Of a stretch of 64,000 nt of DNA, positions 8,412-18,406 are shown in pieces. The notes below the pieces were generated by a model, which was given only the letters and a program-made list of their open reading frames with translations, was not told where the DNA came from and did no database searches. Positions within the stretch are counted from its first letter, which is position 1. Each line of letters begins with the position of its first letter. The translations under genes were made by a program, and so were the position numbers. Source of the stretch: an uncultured Clostridia bacterium. Lineage in GTDB: Bacteria; Bacillota; Clostridia; Christensenellales; Aristaeellaceae. The DNA lies in NCBI GenBank assembly GCA_934663595.1, contig CAKUKM010000001.1, positions 248,001 through 312,000 of the forward strand, written 5' to 3'.

Positions 8412-8629
8412 AACAATAAGAGCCGCGCCTCGACAGAGGCGTGGCTCGCGGTTCCACTCTGCTTTATTGCTCAAATGCGGTAACGGCGCAACCGTCCGCG
8501 CCTACTTCATTCAGCGCGGCAACTCCCGGGCGCATGCTTCGGCGCTTCATCGCTCCGGCGCTTTCAGCCATGGCGCCGGTCTCTTTTTCAGCGAAGGGAA
8601 ACGCTTACTCTTCCCGTTCATCGTCTTTC
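8412..8629 (-). promoter_or_regulatory. T-box riboswitch, cysteine-specific, cysS leader
   Basis: Read on the minus strand, it has the conserved GATGAACGGGAAGAGTA stem I segment, an AGAGACCG segment, a T-box sequence GTGGAACCGCG (about 8460-8447), and an intrinsic terminator stem of about 11 bp (8445-8420). The likely specifier is TGC (8534-8532), six bases before a GAG, the same spacing as in the valS leader. Uncharged tRNA-Cys would stabilise the antiterminator. Confidence 0.88.
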
Positions 8630-8635
8630 AAGCAA

Positions 8636-8664
8636 ATTATAGCGCGCGTCGCCCGCCGCGTCAA
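8636..8664 (-). promoter_or_regulatory. Promoter of the cysS T-box leader
   Basis: TTGACG (8664-8659), 17-bp spacer, TATAAT (8641-8636) on the minus strand, starting just after the uridine kinase stop codon. Confidence 0.8.
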
Positions 8665-8675
8665 GGCGGAGAACG

Positions 8676-9296
8676 TTATTTTTCGCTCGAGGCGAGCAGG
8701 CCGGAATTGATGTAGTGGGCGAGGATGTCCACGATGCGCGCGTTTTTGCCGCCCTGCGCAACGATGAGATCCGCATAATTGACATAATTGCGAATGTACT
8801 TTTCATACATCGGGCGCACGGAATCGAGATACTGCTTGTAAATGCCGTCGATTTCGCGGCCGCGATCGCGGATATCGCGCTTTACGCGGCGCAGCAGGCA
8901 CACGTCGGGATCCACCTGAATGTAAATCTTGAAATCGAGCAGCTCGCGCACGGCGGGATCGTAAAACACGTGAATGCCCTCGATCAAAACCACGTCCGCG
9001 GGATAGATCACCGTTCCGGAATCGCAGCGGCGATGCATCGTGTAGTCGTAATCCTTCGCGAGAATCGGCTTTCCTGCGCGCAGATCGTTCAGATCCGCAA
9101 TCAGCGCGCTGTGCTCAAACGCGTCCGGCTCGTCATAATTGATTCGCTCGCGCTCCTCAAAGGACATATCGGGATGATCCTTATAGTAAGAATCCTGCTT
9201 GAGATAGATGCATCTCTGATCGAGACGATCCGCCAGCTCCTTTGCGAGCGTGGATTTTCCGCTCCCGCTCGCGCCGCATATTCCGATGGTCAGCAT
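8676..9296 (-). CDS. udk: Uridine kinase
   Basis: A 206-residue P-loop kinase phosphorylating uridine and cytidine to the monophosphate in pyrimidine salvage. Walker A is GASGSGKST near the N-terminus, followed by the QDSYYKD segment and the NYDEPDAFE nucleoside-binding motif; the lid region is RRVKRDIRDRGR. Length and order match Udk. A GGAGGC ribosome site lies about 13 bases before the ATG, slightly far. A promoter sits at 9332-9360, so it is probably its own unit. It pairs functionally with upp elsewhere in the window. Confidence 0.92.
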   Translation of the reverse strand: MLTIGICGASGSGKSTLAKELADRLDQRCIYLKQDSYYKDHPDMSFEERERINYDEPDAFEHSALIADLNDLRAGKPILAKDYDYTMHRRCDSGTVIYPADVVLIEGIHVFYDPAVRELLDFKIYIQVDPDVCLLRRVKRDIRDRGREIDGIYKQYLDSVRPMYEKYIRNYVNYADLIVAQGGKNARIVDILAHYINSGLLASSEK

Positions 9297-9331
9297 AGGT
9301 TTTATGTCGCCTCCGCAGCTTTTGTAGGTTT

Positions 9332-9360
9332 ATCTTAGCACATCTGAAACGCGATTACAA
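9332..9360 (-). promoter_or_regulatory. Promoter of udk
   Basis: TTGTAA (9360-9355), 17-bp spacer, TAAGAT (9337-9332) on the minus strand. Confidence 0.6.
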
Positions 9361-9377
9361 GGTTTTGCCCCAAATAA

Positions 9378-10196
9378 TCAATTCGATTCGCGCGGATTTA
9401 CGTCGATTCCCGGATAGCGCATCAGAAGCTCCGCCTGCGAAAACCCGACGCTCTGCATCAGCTTCAGCGCATGCGGAAAGCGCGCGCGGATATTCGCCTC
9501 GGCGCAATAGAGATTCTGCTGCTCAAACCGATCGCAGGCGAGCGAGAGCAGGTATTTGCCCGCTCCCATTCGCCGCCATCGCTTCGTGGTTTGAAAATAG
9601 CCAATAATGCCCGCATAGCCCTCGCGCCAGGTCAGCGCCTCGGCCATTACGCCGTCGTCGGACAGCAGAAGAATGCGCTGAAAGCTGCGCCGGTCGATGT
9701 AATCAGTCAGCCAGTCGGTATCGTGATCGGTGTTATACAGCCGATTGTAGCGCTCCAGAAAGTATTTCTGCTCCAGCGAATCCGACAAATCGTCGTATAC
9801 GATCTCCGCGTTCTCGGGGCGGGGGAAATCCCGCTCGGTCGGCAGGCGCATCTGCATGCGAATCAGCCCGTCGTTGTCGACAAAGCCCATCGCGGTCAGC
9901 GCGGAAAGCGCTTCGGCGTCCTCCGGCGCAACGCGCGCGTAAATGCGGCAGAATTTGCCGGAGCGCACGCAAATTTCCTTCGCGCGCGCCACCGCCGCGC
10001 CCATCAGCGCGTCTGGAACCGGCGTTCTGTCCAGCCGCAGACAAACCTGCAGCGGCCGAATCGGATACATGACCGGCTTTTCTTCCACATAGATCACCGC
10101 GCTGCCGAGAAGCTCGCCGCTTCTTTCATCGATCGCGACAAAGGTATTTTCGGTCGGCTGTCCGTCGATCGGCTCTCGTGAATGTCTGAGAATCAT
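9378..10196 (-). CDS. GNAT-family N-acetyltransferase
   Basis: A 272-residue protein. The C-terminal half (about 140-272) is a recognisable GNAT fold, with the acetyl-CoA loop region GYFQTTKRWRRMGAGKYLL and the terminal ANIRARFPHALKLMQSVGF. The N-terminal half has a second, weaker GNAT-like pattern (LMGAAVARAKEICVRSGK ... LTAMGFVDNDG), so it may be a tandem-GNAT protein. The substrate is unknown. It is the last gene of the operon with the two GMP synthase genes (18-base gap to guaA); the start has a GAGGGA ribosome site. Confidence 0.75.
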   Translation of the reverse strand: MILRHSREPIDGQPTENTFVAIDERSGELLGSAVIYVEEKPVMYPIRPLQVCLRLDRTPVPDALMGAAVARAKEICVRSGKFCRIYARVAPEDAEALSALTAMGFVDNDGLIRMQMRLPTERDFPRPENAEIVYDDLSDSLEQKYFLERYNRLYNTDHDTDWLTDYIDRRSFQRILLLSDDGVMAEALTWREGYAGIIGYFQTTKRWRRMGAGKYLLSLACDRFEQQNLYCAEANIRARFPHALKLMQSVGFSQAELLMRYPGIDVNPRESN

Positions 10197-10214
10197 AATT
10201 CCCTCAAATATGCT

Positions 10215-11195
10215 TTATTCCCATTCAATGGTTCCCACCGGCTTCGGCGTGAGGTCCAGCACGACGCGGTTGATGCCCTCGACCTCGTGCGTGATGCGGT
10301 CGGTAATGTGGTGCAGCAGCGCGTAGGGGATTTCCTCGATGGTCGCCGTCATCGCGTCCTTCGTGTTGATCGCGCGGATGATAGCCGGCCAGCCCTCGTA
10401 GCGCTTGCCGTCGCGCACGCCGACGCTCTTGAAATCGGGAACGGCGATGAAATACTGCCAGACCTTGCCGGTCAGGCCGTTTTTGTCAAATTCCTCGCGC
10501 AGAATCGCATCCGCCTCGCGCAGCGCGTGCAGGCGATCGCGGGTAATCGCACCCAGGCAGCGCACGCCCAGACCCGGGCCCGGGAACGGCTGGCGATAGA
10601 CCATGCTGTGCGGAAGGCCCAGCGCTTCGCCGACGACGCGCACCTCGTCCTTGAACAGCAGCTTCAGCGGCTCGACCAGCTCCATCTTCATGTCCTCCGG
10701 AAGGCCGCCCACGTTGTGATGCGCCTTTACGCCGTCGGATTCCAGAATGTCGGGATAAATCGTGCCCTGCGCCAGGAAGCGTATGCCCTCGAGCCTGGAG
10801 GCCTCTTCATCGAACACCTTGATGAATTCGCTGCCGATGATTTTGCGCTTTTTCTCCGGTTCGGCCACTCCGGCGAGGAGATCGAGGAAGCGGTCGGTCG
10901 CGTCCACGTAAATCAGGTTCGCGTCCATCTGGTGGCGGAAGACGTCGATGACCTGTTCGCTCTCGCCCTTGCGCATCAGCCCGTGATTGACATGCACGCA
11001 GACGAGCTGCCTGCCGACGGCTCTGATCAGAAGCGCCGCGACGACGGAAGAGTCCACGCCGCCGGACAGCGCCAGCAGGACTTTCTGGTCGCCGACCTGC
11101 GCGCGGACGGCCTTCACCTGTTCTTCAATGAACGCATTGGCGAGCGCGGGCGTGGTGATGCGCTCCATCGTTTCGGGGCGGACATTCGGATTCAT
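10215..11195 (-). CDS. guaA: GMP synthase, ATP-pyrophosphatase and dimerisation domains only
   Basis: A 326-residue protein that adenylates XMP and aminates it to GMP. It has only the synthetase part: PP-loop LALSGGVDSS (41-50), the VNHGLMRKGE segment, FPGPGLGVRCLG, and a C-terminal XMP-binding tail ending TIEWE. The usual N-terminal class I glutaminase domain (about 190 residues) is absent, as in the archaeal GuaAb subunit. The start is ATG at 11195 with AAAGGAGG upstream, so the domain is not hidden by a mis-called start. It lies 38 bases after a second, longer paralogue whose glutaminase site is degraded. The ammonia source is therefore unclear. Confidence 0.92.
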   Translation of the reverse strand: MNPNVRPETMERITTPALANAFIEEQVKAVRAQVGDQKVLLALSGGVDSSVVAALLIRAVGRQLVCVHVNHGLMRKGESEQVIDVFRHQMDANLIYVDATDRFLDLLAGVAEPEKKRKIIGSEFIKVFDEEASRLEGIRFLAQGTIYPDILESDGVKAHHNVGGLPEDMKMELVEPLKLLFKDEVRVVGEALGLPHSMVYRQPFPGPGLGVRCLGAITRDRLHALREADAILREEFDKNGLTGKVWQYFIAVPDFKSVGVRDGKRYEGWPAIIRAINTKDAMTATIEEIPYALLHHITDRITHEVEGINRVVLDLTPKPVGTIEWE

Positions 11196-11233
11196 TTCAT
11201 TTTCCTCCTTTGGTATTTTGCGGATTCAGGCAT

Positions 11234-12691
11234 TTATTCCCATTCGCAGAATGCGGACGGCTTTCCGGTAATATCGTAGAGCACATGGTTGATTCCCGGC
11301 ACCTGCGCGATAATCTGCTGCACCGCGCGATCGAACAGATCATACGGCAGCTTCGCGATCGTCACGCCCGACGCGTCGTTATCCACCACAGCGCGCAGCG
11401 CGCACGCATATTCGCGCGTAACGCGCCCCGAGCGCAGGCCCGGAAGCAGCATGTCGGTTAAAATCACGAAATAATGGCTCAGCTTGCGATCCAGTCCCGC
11501 CTCCACGATTTCCGCGCGGAAAATCGCGTCCGCCTCGCGCAGCAGCGCGAGCTTTTCCTCCGTCACCTCGCCCATGATGCGCACGGCGAGACCCGCGCCG
11601 GGGAAGGACTGGCGATTGAGCAGCTCCTTCGGCACGCCCAGCGTTTCGCCCACATAGCGCACCTCGTCCTTAAACAGCATTCGCAGCGGCTCGATTCGCT
11701 TTAAGCCGCCTTCGCCGCGCTCGGCGGGATTGGAAAGGAGGTCGGAATAGATCGTGCCCTCAATGACGTATTCCGCATTCGGATGCGCGCTGGCCTCCAG
11801 CCGAATCGCCTCGGAGAACTGCCCTTGAATGGCCCTGCGCTTTTTTGCGGGATCCTCGATTCCCGCCAGCGCCTCGAGCACGCGTTCGCGCGCGTCGACC
11901 ACGATCAGCTCCATGCCGAGCCGCTCGCGAAAATCGTGCGCGACGGTCTCCGCCTCGCCCTTGCGCATCAGGCCCGTATCGACGAACACGCATTTCAGCC
12001 GGTCGCCGATCGCCTGATTCAGCAGCATTGCGCACACCGTGGAATCCACGCCGCCGGAGATCGCCATGATCGCCTCGGAATCGCCGATTTTCTCGCGCAG
12101 ATACTTCTTCTCGTTTTCAATATAGTATTCCGGCGACCAGAACGCGTCGCAGCCGCAGATGCCGACGGCGAAATTCATCAGAATTCGCGCGCCGTCCGGG
12201 TCGTTCGTTTCGGCATAGAACTGCAGGCCGTAGAGCTTGCGGGACAGGTCGGCAAACGCCGGCGTCAGCCCGTCGGCCGTGGTCGCAATCGCCTCGCAGC
12301 CCTCCGGCAGCTGCAGCGCGTCGATCCGCTCGAAAAAGCGATCGCTTTCGCCGAGCCCATCGAACAGAGGGCAGGGGAGAAACTCGATTTGCGAAGCGCG
12401 GTTGGTCAGAAGCGCGCCCTCGCAGCTCGCGCCCAGCGCCTGCGCCAGCTTGCGCGCGCAATCGCCCATCGCCAGCACCGGAATGCCCAAATCCAGCACG
12501 CCCTCGTCAAACGGCCGCTGCGAAGGGCCGCCCGCCAGCAGAATTCCGCGCGGCGCCTTTTTGCGAATGCTCTCCACGGCGGTCGCGCCGGAATGAATCT
12601 CGCAATACACGTTCTGACCGCGCAGCTTGCGCGCCATCGCCTGCGCCTGCGCGCCGCCAAAGTCCAGAACCAGAATGAAATCGTTTTGCAT
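11234..12691 (-). CDS. GMP synthase paralogue with a degenerate glutaminase domain
   Basis: A 485-residue protein with full GuaA architecture: class I glutamine amidotransferase-like domain (1-185), ATP-pyrophosphatase domain (SGGVDS at 212-217) and dimerisation domain ending CEWE. The glutaminase nucleophile elbow, normally PVLGICYG, reads PVLAMGDC, so the catalytic Cys position is G76 (a Cys occurs two residues later). The QFHPE motif reads QFYAE, so the catalytic His is Y159. Glutamine hydrolysis is not expected; the PP-loop is intact, so ammonia-dependent or partner-fed synthesis is possible. It sits between a MazG-type gene and the glutaminase-less guaA in the same operon. Confidence 0.85.
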   Translation of the reverse strand: MQNDFILVLDFGGAQAQAMARKLRGQNVYCEIHSGATAVESIRKKAPRGILLAGGPSQRPFDEGVLDLGIPVLAMGDCARKLAQALGASCEGALLTNRASQIEFLPCPLFDGLGESDRFFERIDALQLPEGCEAIATTADGLTPAFADLSRKLYGLQFYAETNDPDGARILMNFAVGICGCDAFWSPEYYIENEKKYLREKIGDSEAIMAISGGVDSTVCAMLLNQAIGDRLKCVFVDTGLMRKGEAETVAHDFRERLGMELIVVDARERVLEALAGIEDPAKKRRAIQGQFSEAIRLEASAHPNAEYVIEGTIYSDLLSNPAERGEGGLKRIEPLRMLFKDEVRYVGETLGVPKELLNRQSFPGAGLAVRIMGEVTEEKLALLREADAIFRAEIVEAGLDRKLSHYFVILTDMLLPGLRSGRVTREYACALRAVVDNDASGVTIAKLPYDLFDRAVQQIIAQVPGINHVLYDITGKPSAFCEWE

Positions 12692-12709
12692 AGCGCACTC
12701 CTCGCTTCT

Positions 12710-13066
12710 TCAGCGCTTTTTCTCGTCCGGCTTCGCGGGACGATGATCGACGATATCGATCTTGCGCAGGATTTGTTCGGTGATATCGATGTTCAGCGTC
12801 CGCGTCAGCTGCAGACCGTACATCATGATATCGGCATATTCCTCGGCAATTGCGTTCAGCCGCTCGGGATCCTCACCGCGCATCAGCGTCTGAACGTCCT
12901 CCGGATTCAGCCACTGAAAGTGCTCCAGCAGCTCGCTCATCTCGACCGTCATCGCCATGGCGACCTGCTGCGGATTCTGCACGCCGTCCACGCCCCAGCC
13001 CTTTCGGAGGCACAATTCATGCACGCGCTGCTTCAGAAACGAAAGCGTCGTGTTCGTATCATTCAT
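12710..13066 (-). CDS. MazG-like nucleotide pyrophosphohydrolase (RS21-C6/dCTPase type)
   Basis: A 118-residue all-alpha protein. The metal-binding EMSELLEHFQW helix (ExxE type) and the EEYADIMMYGLQL helix (ExxD type) match the MazG/DCTPP1 superfamily, which hydrolyses non-canonical or excess dNTPs to dNMP and PPi. The start is ATG at 13066; an upstream TTG at 13090 lacks a ribosome site. It is first in an operon with both GMP synthase paralogues and the GNAT gene, so a nucleotide-pool housekeeping role is likely. The exact substrate cannot be read from sequence. Confidence 0.8.
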   Translation of the reverse strand: MNDTNTTLSFLKQRVHELCLRKGWGVDGVQNPQQVAMAMTVEMSELLEHFQWLNPEDVQTLMRGEDPERLNAIAEEYADIMMYGLQLTRTLNIDITEQILRKIDIVDHRPAKPDEKKR

Positions 13067-13107
13067 GGTATTCCGCCCTTTCAACGGCAATTCACACTTT
13101 TGCCAAG

Positions 13108-13136
13108 ATTATATCACACTTTCAGCAAATATGCAA
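13108..13136 (-). promoter_or_regulatory. Promoter of the MazG-guaA operon
   Basis: TTGCAT (13136-13131), 17-bp spacer, TATAAT (13113-13108) on the minus strand, just after the pentapeptide-repeat gene. Confidence 0.7.
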
Positions 13137-13138
13137 TC

Positions 13139-13783
13139 CTACGCCAGAATATGCACGCCGAACAGCGAAAGTACCTCCGGCGCCTGCGAAATGGACACGG
13201 TTGCGCCGCGCAGCGCCTCCGCCTGAATGGAAATATTCTCAATTTCCGAATCGGAAAGGTCGATTCCGGCCAGACTGCATTCGCGGAATTGCGCGCCGGC
13301 CATTCGGCAGCGCGCGATCGACCAGTCCTTCGGCCGAATTCCAAACAGCATGCTCTCGCTCAAATCGCAGCCCTCGAAGGCGAAGCGTTCGAGCTTGCAA
13401 TCGGAAAACGAGGCGTATTTCAGCGTGCAATCGGAAAACAGCGCGTCGCGAAGCAGCATTCGGTCAAATCCGCAGCCGGTCAGCCGGCAATCGGTAAAGG
13501 CGCTGCGAAGGATCGTTCCGTCGCGAAGGGGAAGGCCGGAGAGATCGCAGTGCTCGAACGCGCAATCGCAAAGGTGAATGCGCCGAATCTCAAGGCCGGT
13601 GAATTGTACGTTCCTGAATCGGCAGCCGGAAAATTCCAGCTCCGTGCACGAAACGTCCGAAAGCAGTTCGCGCTCAAATTCCATATTTTCGATCGATTCG
13701 CCTTCGAAAATCGCGCTCTGAACGACCTCGGAAAGCGAAAGCTCGCTTCTTTCCGGCGACAGGCGCGGCGTTGCCCGCTTCAT
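13139..13783 (-). CDS. Pentapeptide-repeat protein, Qnr-like
   Basis: A 214-residue protein built almost entirely of pentapeptide repeats of the A(D/N)LXX/CXF type (for example CRFRNVQF, CAFEHCDL, CKLERFAF, CDLSESML), expected to form a right-handed quadrilateral beta helix that mimics DNA. Length and the non-repeat C-terminal tail (LRGATVSISQAPEVLSLFGV) resemble Qnr and Gram-positive Qnr homologues, which bind gyrase or topoisomerase IV and protect them from quinolones. It lies 115 bp from, and divergent to, parE-parC. The start is ATG at 13783 with GGGAGGGG upstream; the longer upstream frame enters parE. Topoisomerase protection is inference from family and neighbourhood. Confidence 0.82.
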   Translation of the reverse strand: MKRATPRLSPERSELSLSEVVQSAIFEGESIENMEFERELLSDVSCTELEFSGCRFRNVQFTGLEIRRIHLCDCAFEHCDLSGLPLRDGTILRSAFTDCRLTGCGFDRMLLRDALFSDCTLKYASFSDCKLERFAFEGCDLSESMLFGIRPKDWSIARCRMAGAQFRECSLAGIDLSDSEIENISIQAEALRGATVSISQAPEVLSLFGVHILA

Positions 13784-13805
13784 ATTTTCCCCTCCCTTTG
13801 CATGG

Positions 13806-13814
13806 ATTATAGCA
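13806..13814 (-). promoter_or_regulatory. Extended -10 promoter of the pentapeptide-repeat gene
   Basis: TGCTATAAT on the minus strand (13814-13806), an extended -10 with no clear -35. On the plus strand two TATAAT sequences (13864-13869 and 13883-13888) precede parE, without a convincing -35. Confidence 0.5.
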
Positions 13815-13898
13815 CAATCCGTTCCTTTGCGCGGATTATCCACTAAAATTAACTTTGATCCTGTATAATAAAATGAATGCTTTATAATGGAGGGTAAT

Positions 13899-15863
13899 AT
13901 GGCAAAGACGTATTCCGCCGTTGATATACAGATTCTGGAGGGGCTGGACGCGGTGCGCATGCGCCCGGGCATGTATATTGGTTCCACCGGCAGCCGCGGA
14001 CTGCACCACATGATCTGGGAAATCGTCGACAATGCGATCGACGAGGCCGCGAACGGCTATGCGACCGAAATTACGGTGACGCTGAAAAGGGACGGCTCCT
14101 GCGAGGTGACCGACAACGGCCGCGGCATTCCCACGGACATTCACCCGCAGCTGGGCGTTTCGGCCGTCGAGGTCGTTTATACGCAGCTGCACGCGGGCGG
14201 CAAATTCAACGACAAAAACTACGCGTATTCCGGCGGCCTGCACGGCGTGGGCGCGTCGGTCGTGAACGCGCTTTCCGAATGGCTGGTCGTGGACGTGTAT
14301 CAGAATTACGCGCATTATCAGCAGCGCTTTGAATCGATTACCGACCCGAAGACGGGCAAGATCGTCTCCGGCCATCCCATGGCGCCGCTGGCGAAAATCG
14401 GCAACACCCGAAAGCGCGGCACGCAGGTCTGCTTCAAGCCCGATCCGCGCGTGTTCGAGGACACGCATTTCCAGTCCGACATCGTGCGCCGCCGCGTGCG
14501 CGAGCTCGCGTATCTGAACAAGGGCGTGAAATTCATATTCACCGACGAGCGCGCGCGCGACGCGGACAAGCGCGTGTTTGAATATTGCTACGACGGCGGC
14601 ATTTCCGATTTCGTGCAGTATCTGAACACCGATAAGACGCCGATTACCGAGCCAATCGTGTTCGAGGCCATGCGCGACGGACTGCTCGTGCGCGTCGCGA
14701 TTCAGTATACCGATTCGTATACGGAGAACATCTATTCGTTCGTCAACAACGTGCCCACGCCCGAGGGCGGCACGCACGAAATCGCGTTCAAAACCGCGGT
14801 CACGAAGGCGTTTAACGATTACGCGCGCAGAATCGGCGCAATTAAGGAGAAGGAAGCGAACCTTTCCGGCGACGATTTCCGCGAGGGCATGACGGCGGTG
14901 GTCTATGCGGGCGTAAAAAATCCGCAGTTCGAGGGCCAGACGAAGGGCCGGCTCGGCAATACCGAGGTCAAACCCGTGTTTGAAGCGGTGTGCCTTGAAA
15001 AGCTGTCGGTGTATCTGGATGATTTAAAGCATCAGGAATTCGCGCAGCGAATCGTGGAAAAGGCGGTCAAGGCGGCGAAGGTGCGCGAGGCGGCGCGCAA
15101 GGCGCGCGATATTGCGCGCACGAAAAACGCGCTGGAGGCCGCGCCGTTGGTGGGCAAGCTCTCGAGCTGCACGGGCAAAAAGGCGGAGCAGAACGAGCTG
15201 TTCATCGTCGAGGGCGATTCGGCGGGCGGCAGCGCGAAGCAGGGGCGCGACCGGCATTTCCAGGCGATTCTCCCGCTGCGCGGAAAGCCGCTGAACGTGG
15301 AAAAGAAGCGGCTGGATCAGGTGCTGGCAAACGAGGAATTCCGGTCGCTGATTACCGCGCTGGGCACCGGCATCGGCGAGGAATTTGATATCACGAAACT
15401 CAAATACAATCGCGTGATCATCCTGTCGGACGCCGATCAGGACGGCGCGCACATCCGCGCGATCCTGCTTACGTTCTTCTTCCGCTACATGCGCGAGCTG
15501 GTGACCGAGGGCCACGTCTATATCGGCATGCCGCCGCTTTACAAGGTGGCCAAGGGCGGAAAGACGATTTACTGCTACGACGACAACGCGCTGCCGGCGG
15601 CGATCAAATCGATCGGCCGCGGCTATACGCTGCAAAGATACAAGGGCCTTGGCGAAATGAATCCCGAGCAATTGTGGGAAACGACGATGAATCCCGACGG
15701 CCGGAAGCTGATGCAGGTCACGATCGAGGATCTGACCGAGGCCGACCGCCGCGTGACCGTGCTGATGGGCGACAAGGTCGAGCCGCGCAAGGCGTATATC
15801 AGCGCCTATGCGAACTTCAACAAGCAGGACGATTTCACGCCCGTGACCGAGGCCGATCGATAA
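13899..15863 (+). CDS. parE: DNA topoisomerase IV subunit B (GyrB/ParE family)
   Basis: A 654-residue ATPase subunit. The GHKL ATP site includes EIVDNAIDEA, DNGRGIP and GGLHGVGASVVNALS; the transducer has the QTKGRLGN loop; the TOPRIM domain has EGDSAGGSAKQGRDRHFQ and DADQDGAHI; the C-terminus has QRYKGLGEMNPEQLW. GyrB and ParE are hard to separate here; I prefer ParE because the partner downstream has a ParC-like C-terminal domain. The start is ATG at 13899 with GGAGGG at 13889-13894; an in-frame ATG at 13887 overlaps the ribosome site. parC follows after 15 bases. Confidence 0.88.
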   Translation: MAKTYSAVDIQILEGLDAVRMRPGMYIGSTGSRGLHHMIWEIVDNAIDEAANGYATEITVTLKRDGSCEVTDNGRGIPTDIHPQLGVSAVEVVYTQLHAGGKFNDKNYAYSGGLHGVGASVVNALSEWLVVDVYQNYAHYQQRFESITDPKTGKIVSGHPMAPLAKIGNTRKRGTQVCFKPDPRVFEDTHFQSDIVRRRVRELAYLNKGVKFIFTDERARDADKRVFEYCYDGGISDFVQYLNTDKTPITEPIVFEAMRDGLLVRVAIQYTDSYTENIYSFVNNVPTPEGGTHEIAFKTAVTKAFNDYARRIGAIKEKEANLSGDDFREGMTAVVYAGVKNPQFEGQTKGRLGNTEVKPVFEAVCLEKLSVYLDDLKHQEFAQRIVEKAVKAAKVREAARKARDIARTKNALEAAPLVGKLSSCTGKKAEQNELFIVEGDSAGGSAKQGRDRHFQAILPLRGKPLNVEKKRLDQVLANEEFRSLITALGTGIGEEFDITKLKYNRVIILSDADQDGAHIRAILLTFFFRYMRELVTEGHVYIGMPPLYKVAKGGKTIYCYDDNALPAAIKSIGRGYTLQRYKGLGEMNPEQLWETTMNPDGRKLMQVTIEDLTEADRRVTVLMGDKVEPRKAYISAYANFNKQDDFTPVTEADR

Positions 15864-15878
15864 GAGAGGGGGAGCGAT

Positions 15879-18302
<2,424 letters not shown>

Positions 18303-18343
18303 CGCGAATTAACCCAAATAGGAATGTTGATCGCGCCAAATTC

Positions 18344-18352
18344 TGCTATAAT
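18344..18352 (+). promoter_or_regulatory. Extended -10 promoter of the glycerol-1-phosphate dehydrogenase gene
   Basis: TGCTATAAT, about 55 bp before the start codon. A TTGATC at 18327-18332 is too close (14 bp) for a normal -35 box. Confidence 0.5.
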
Positions 18353-18406
18353 AAGAGTGTATGCGGGGAACCGCACAATACGACGGATTTGAAGGGAGCG
18401 CTTAAT

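Noticed and set aside
6949..8715. 588-codon plus-strand open frame antisense to cysS
   Set aside because: It runs straight through the cysS gene and its T-box; repetitive Arg/Ala/Leu/Asp composition.
10215..12691. Frameshifted single GMP synthase gene
   Set aside because: Both genes carry complete, distinct PP-loop and dimerisation domains and separate ribosome sites, so they are paralogues rather than two parts of one broken gene.
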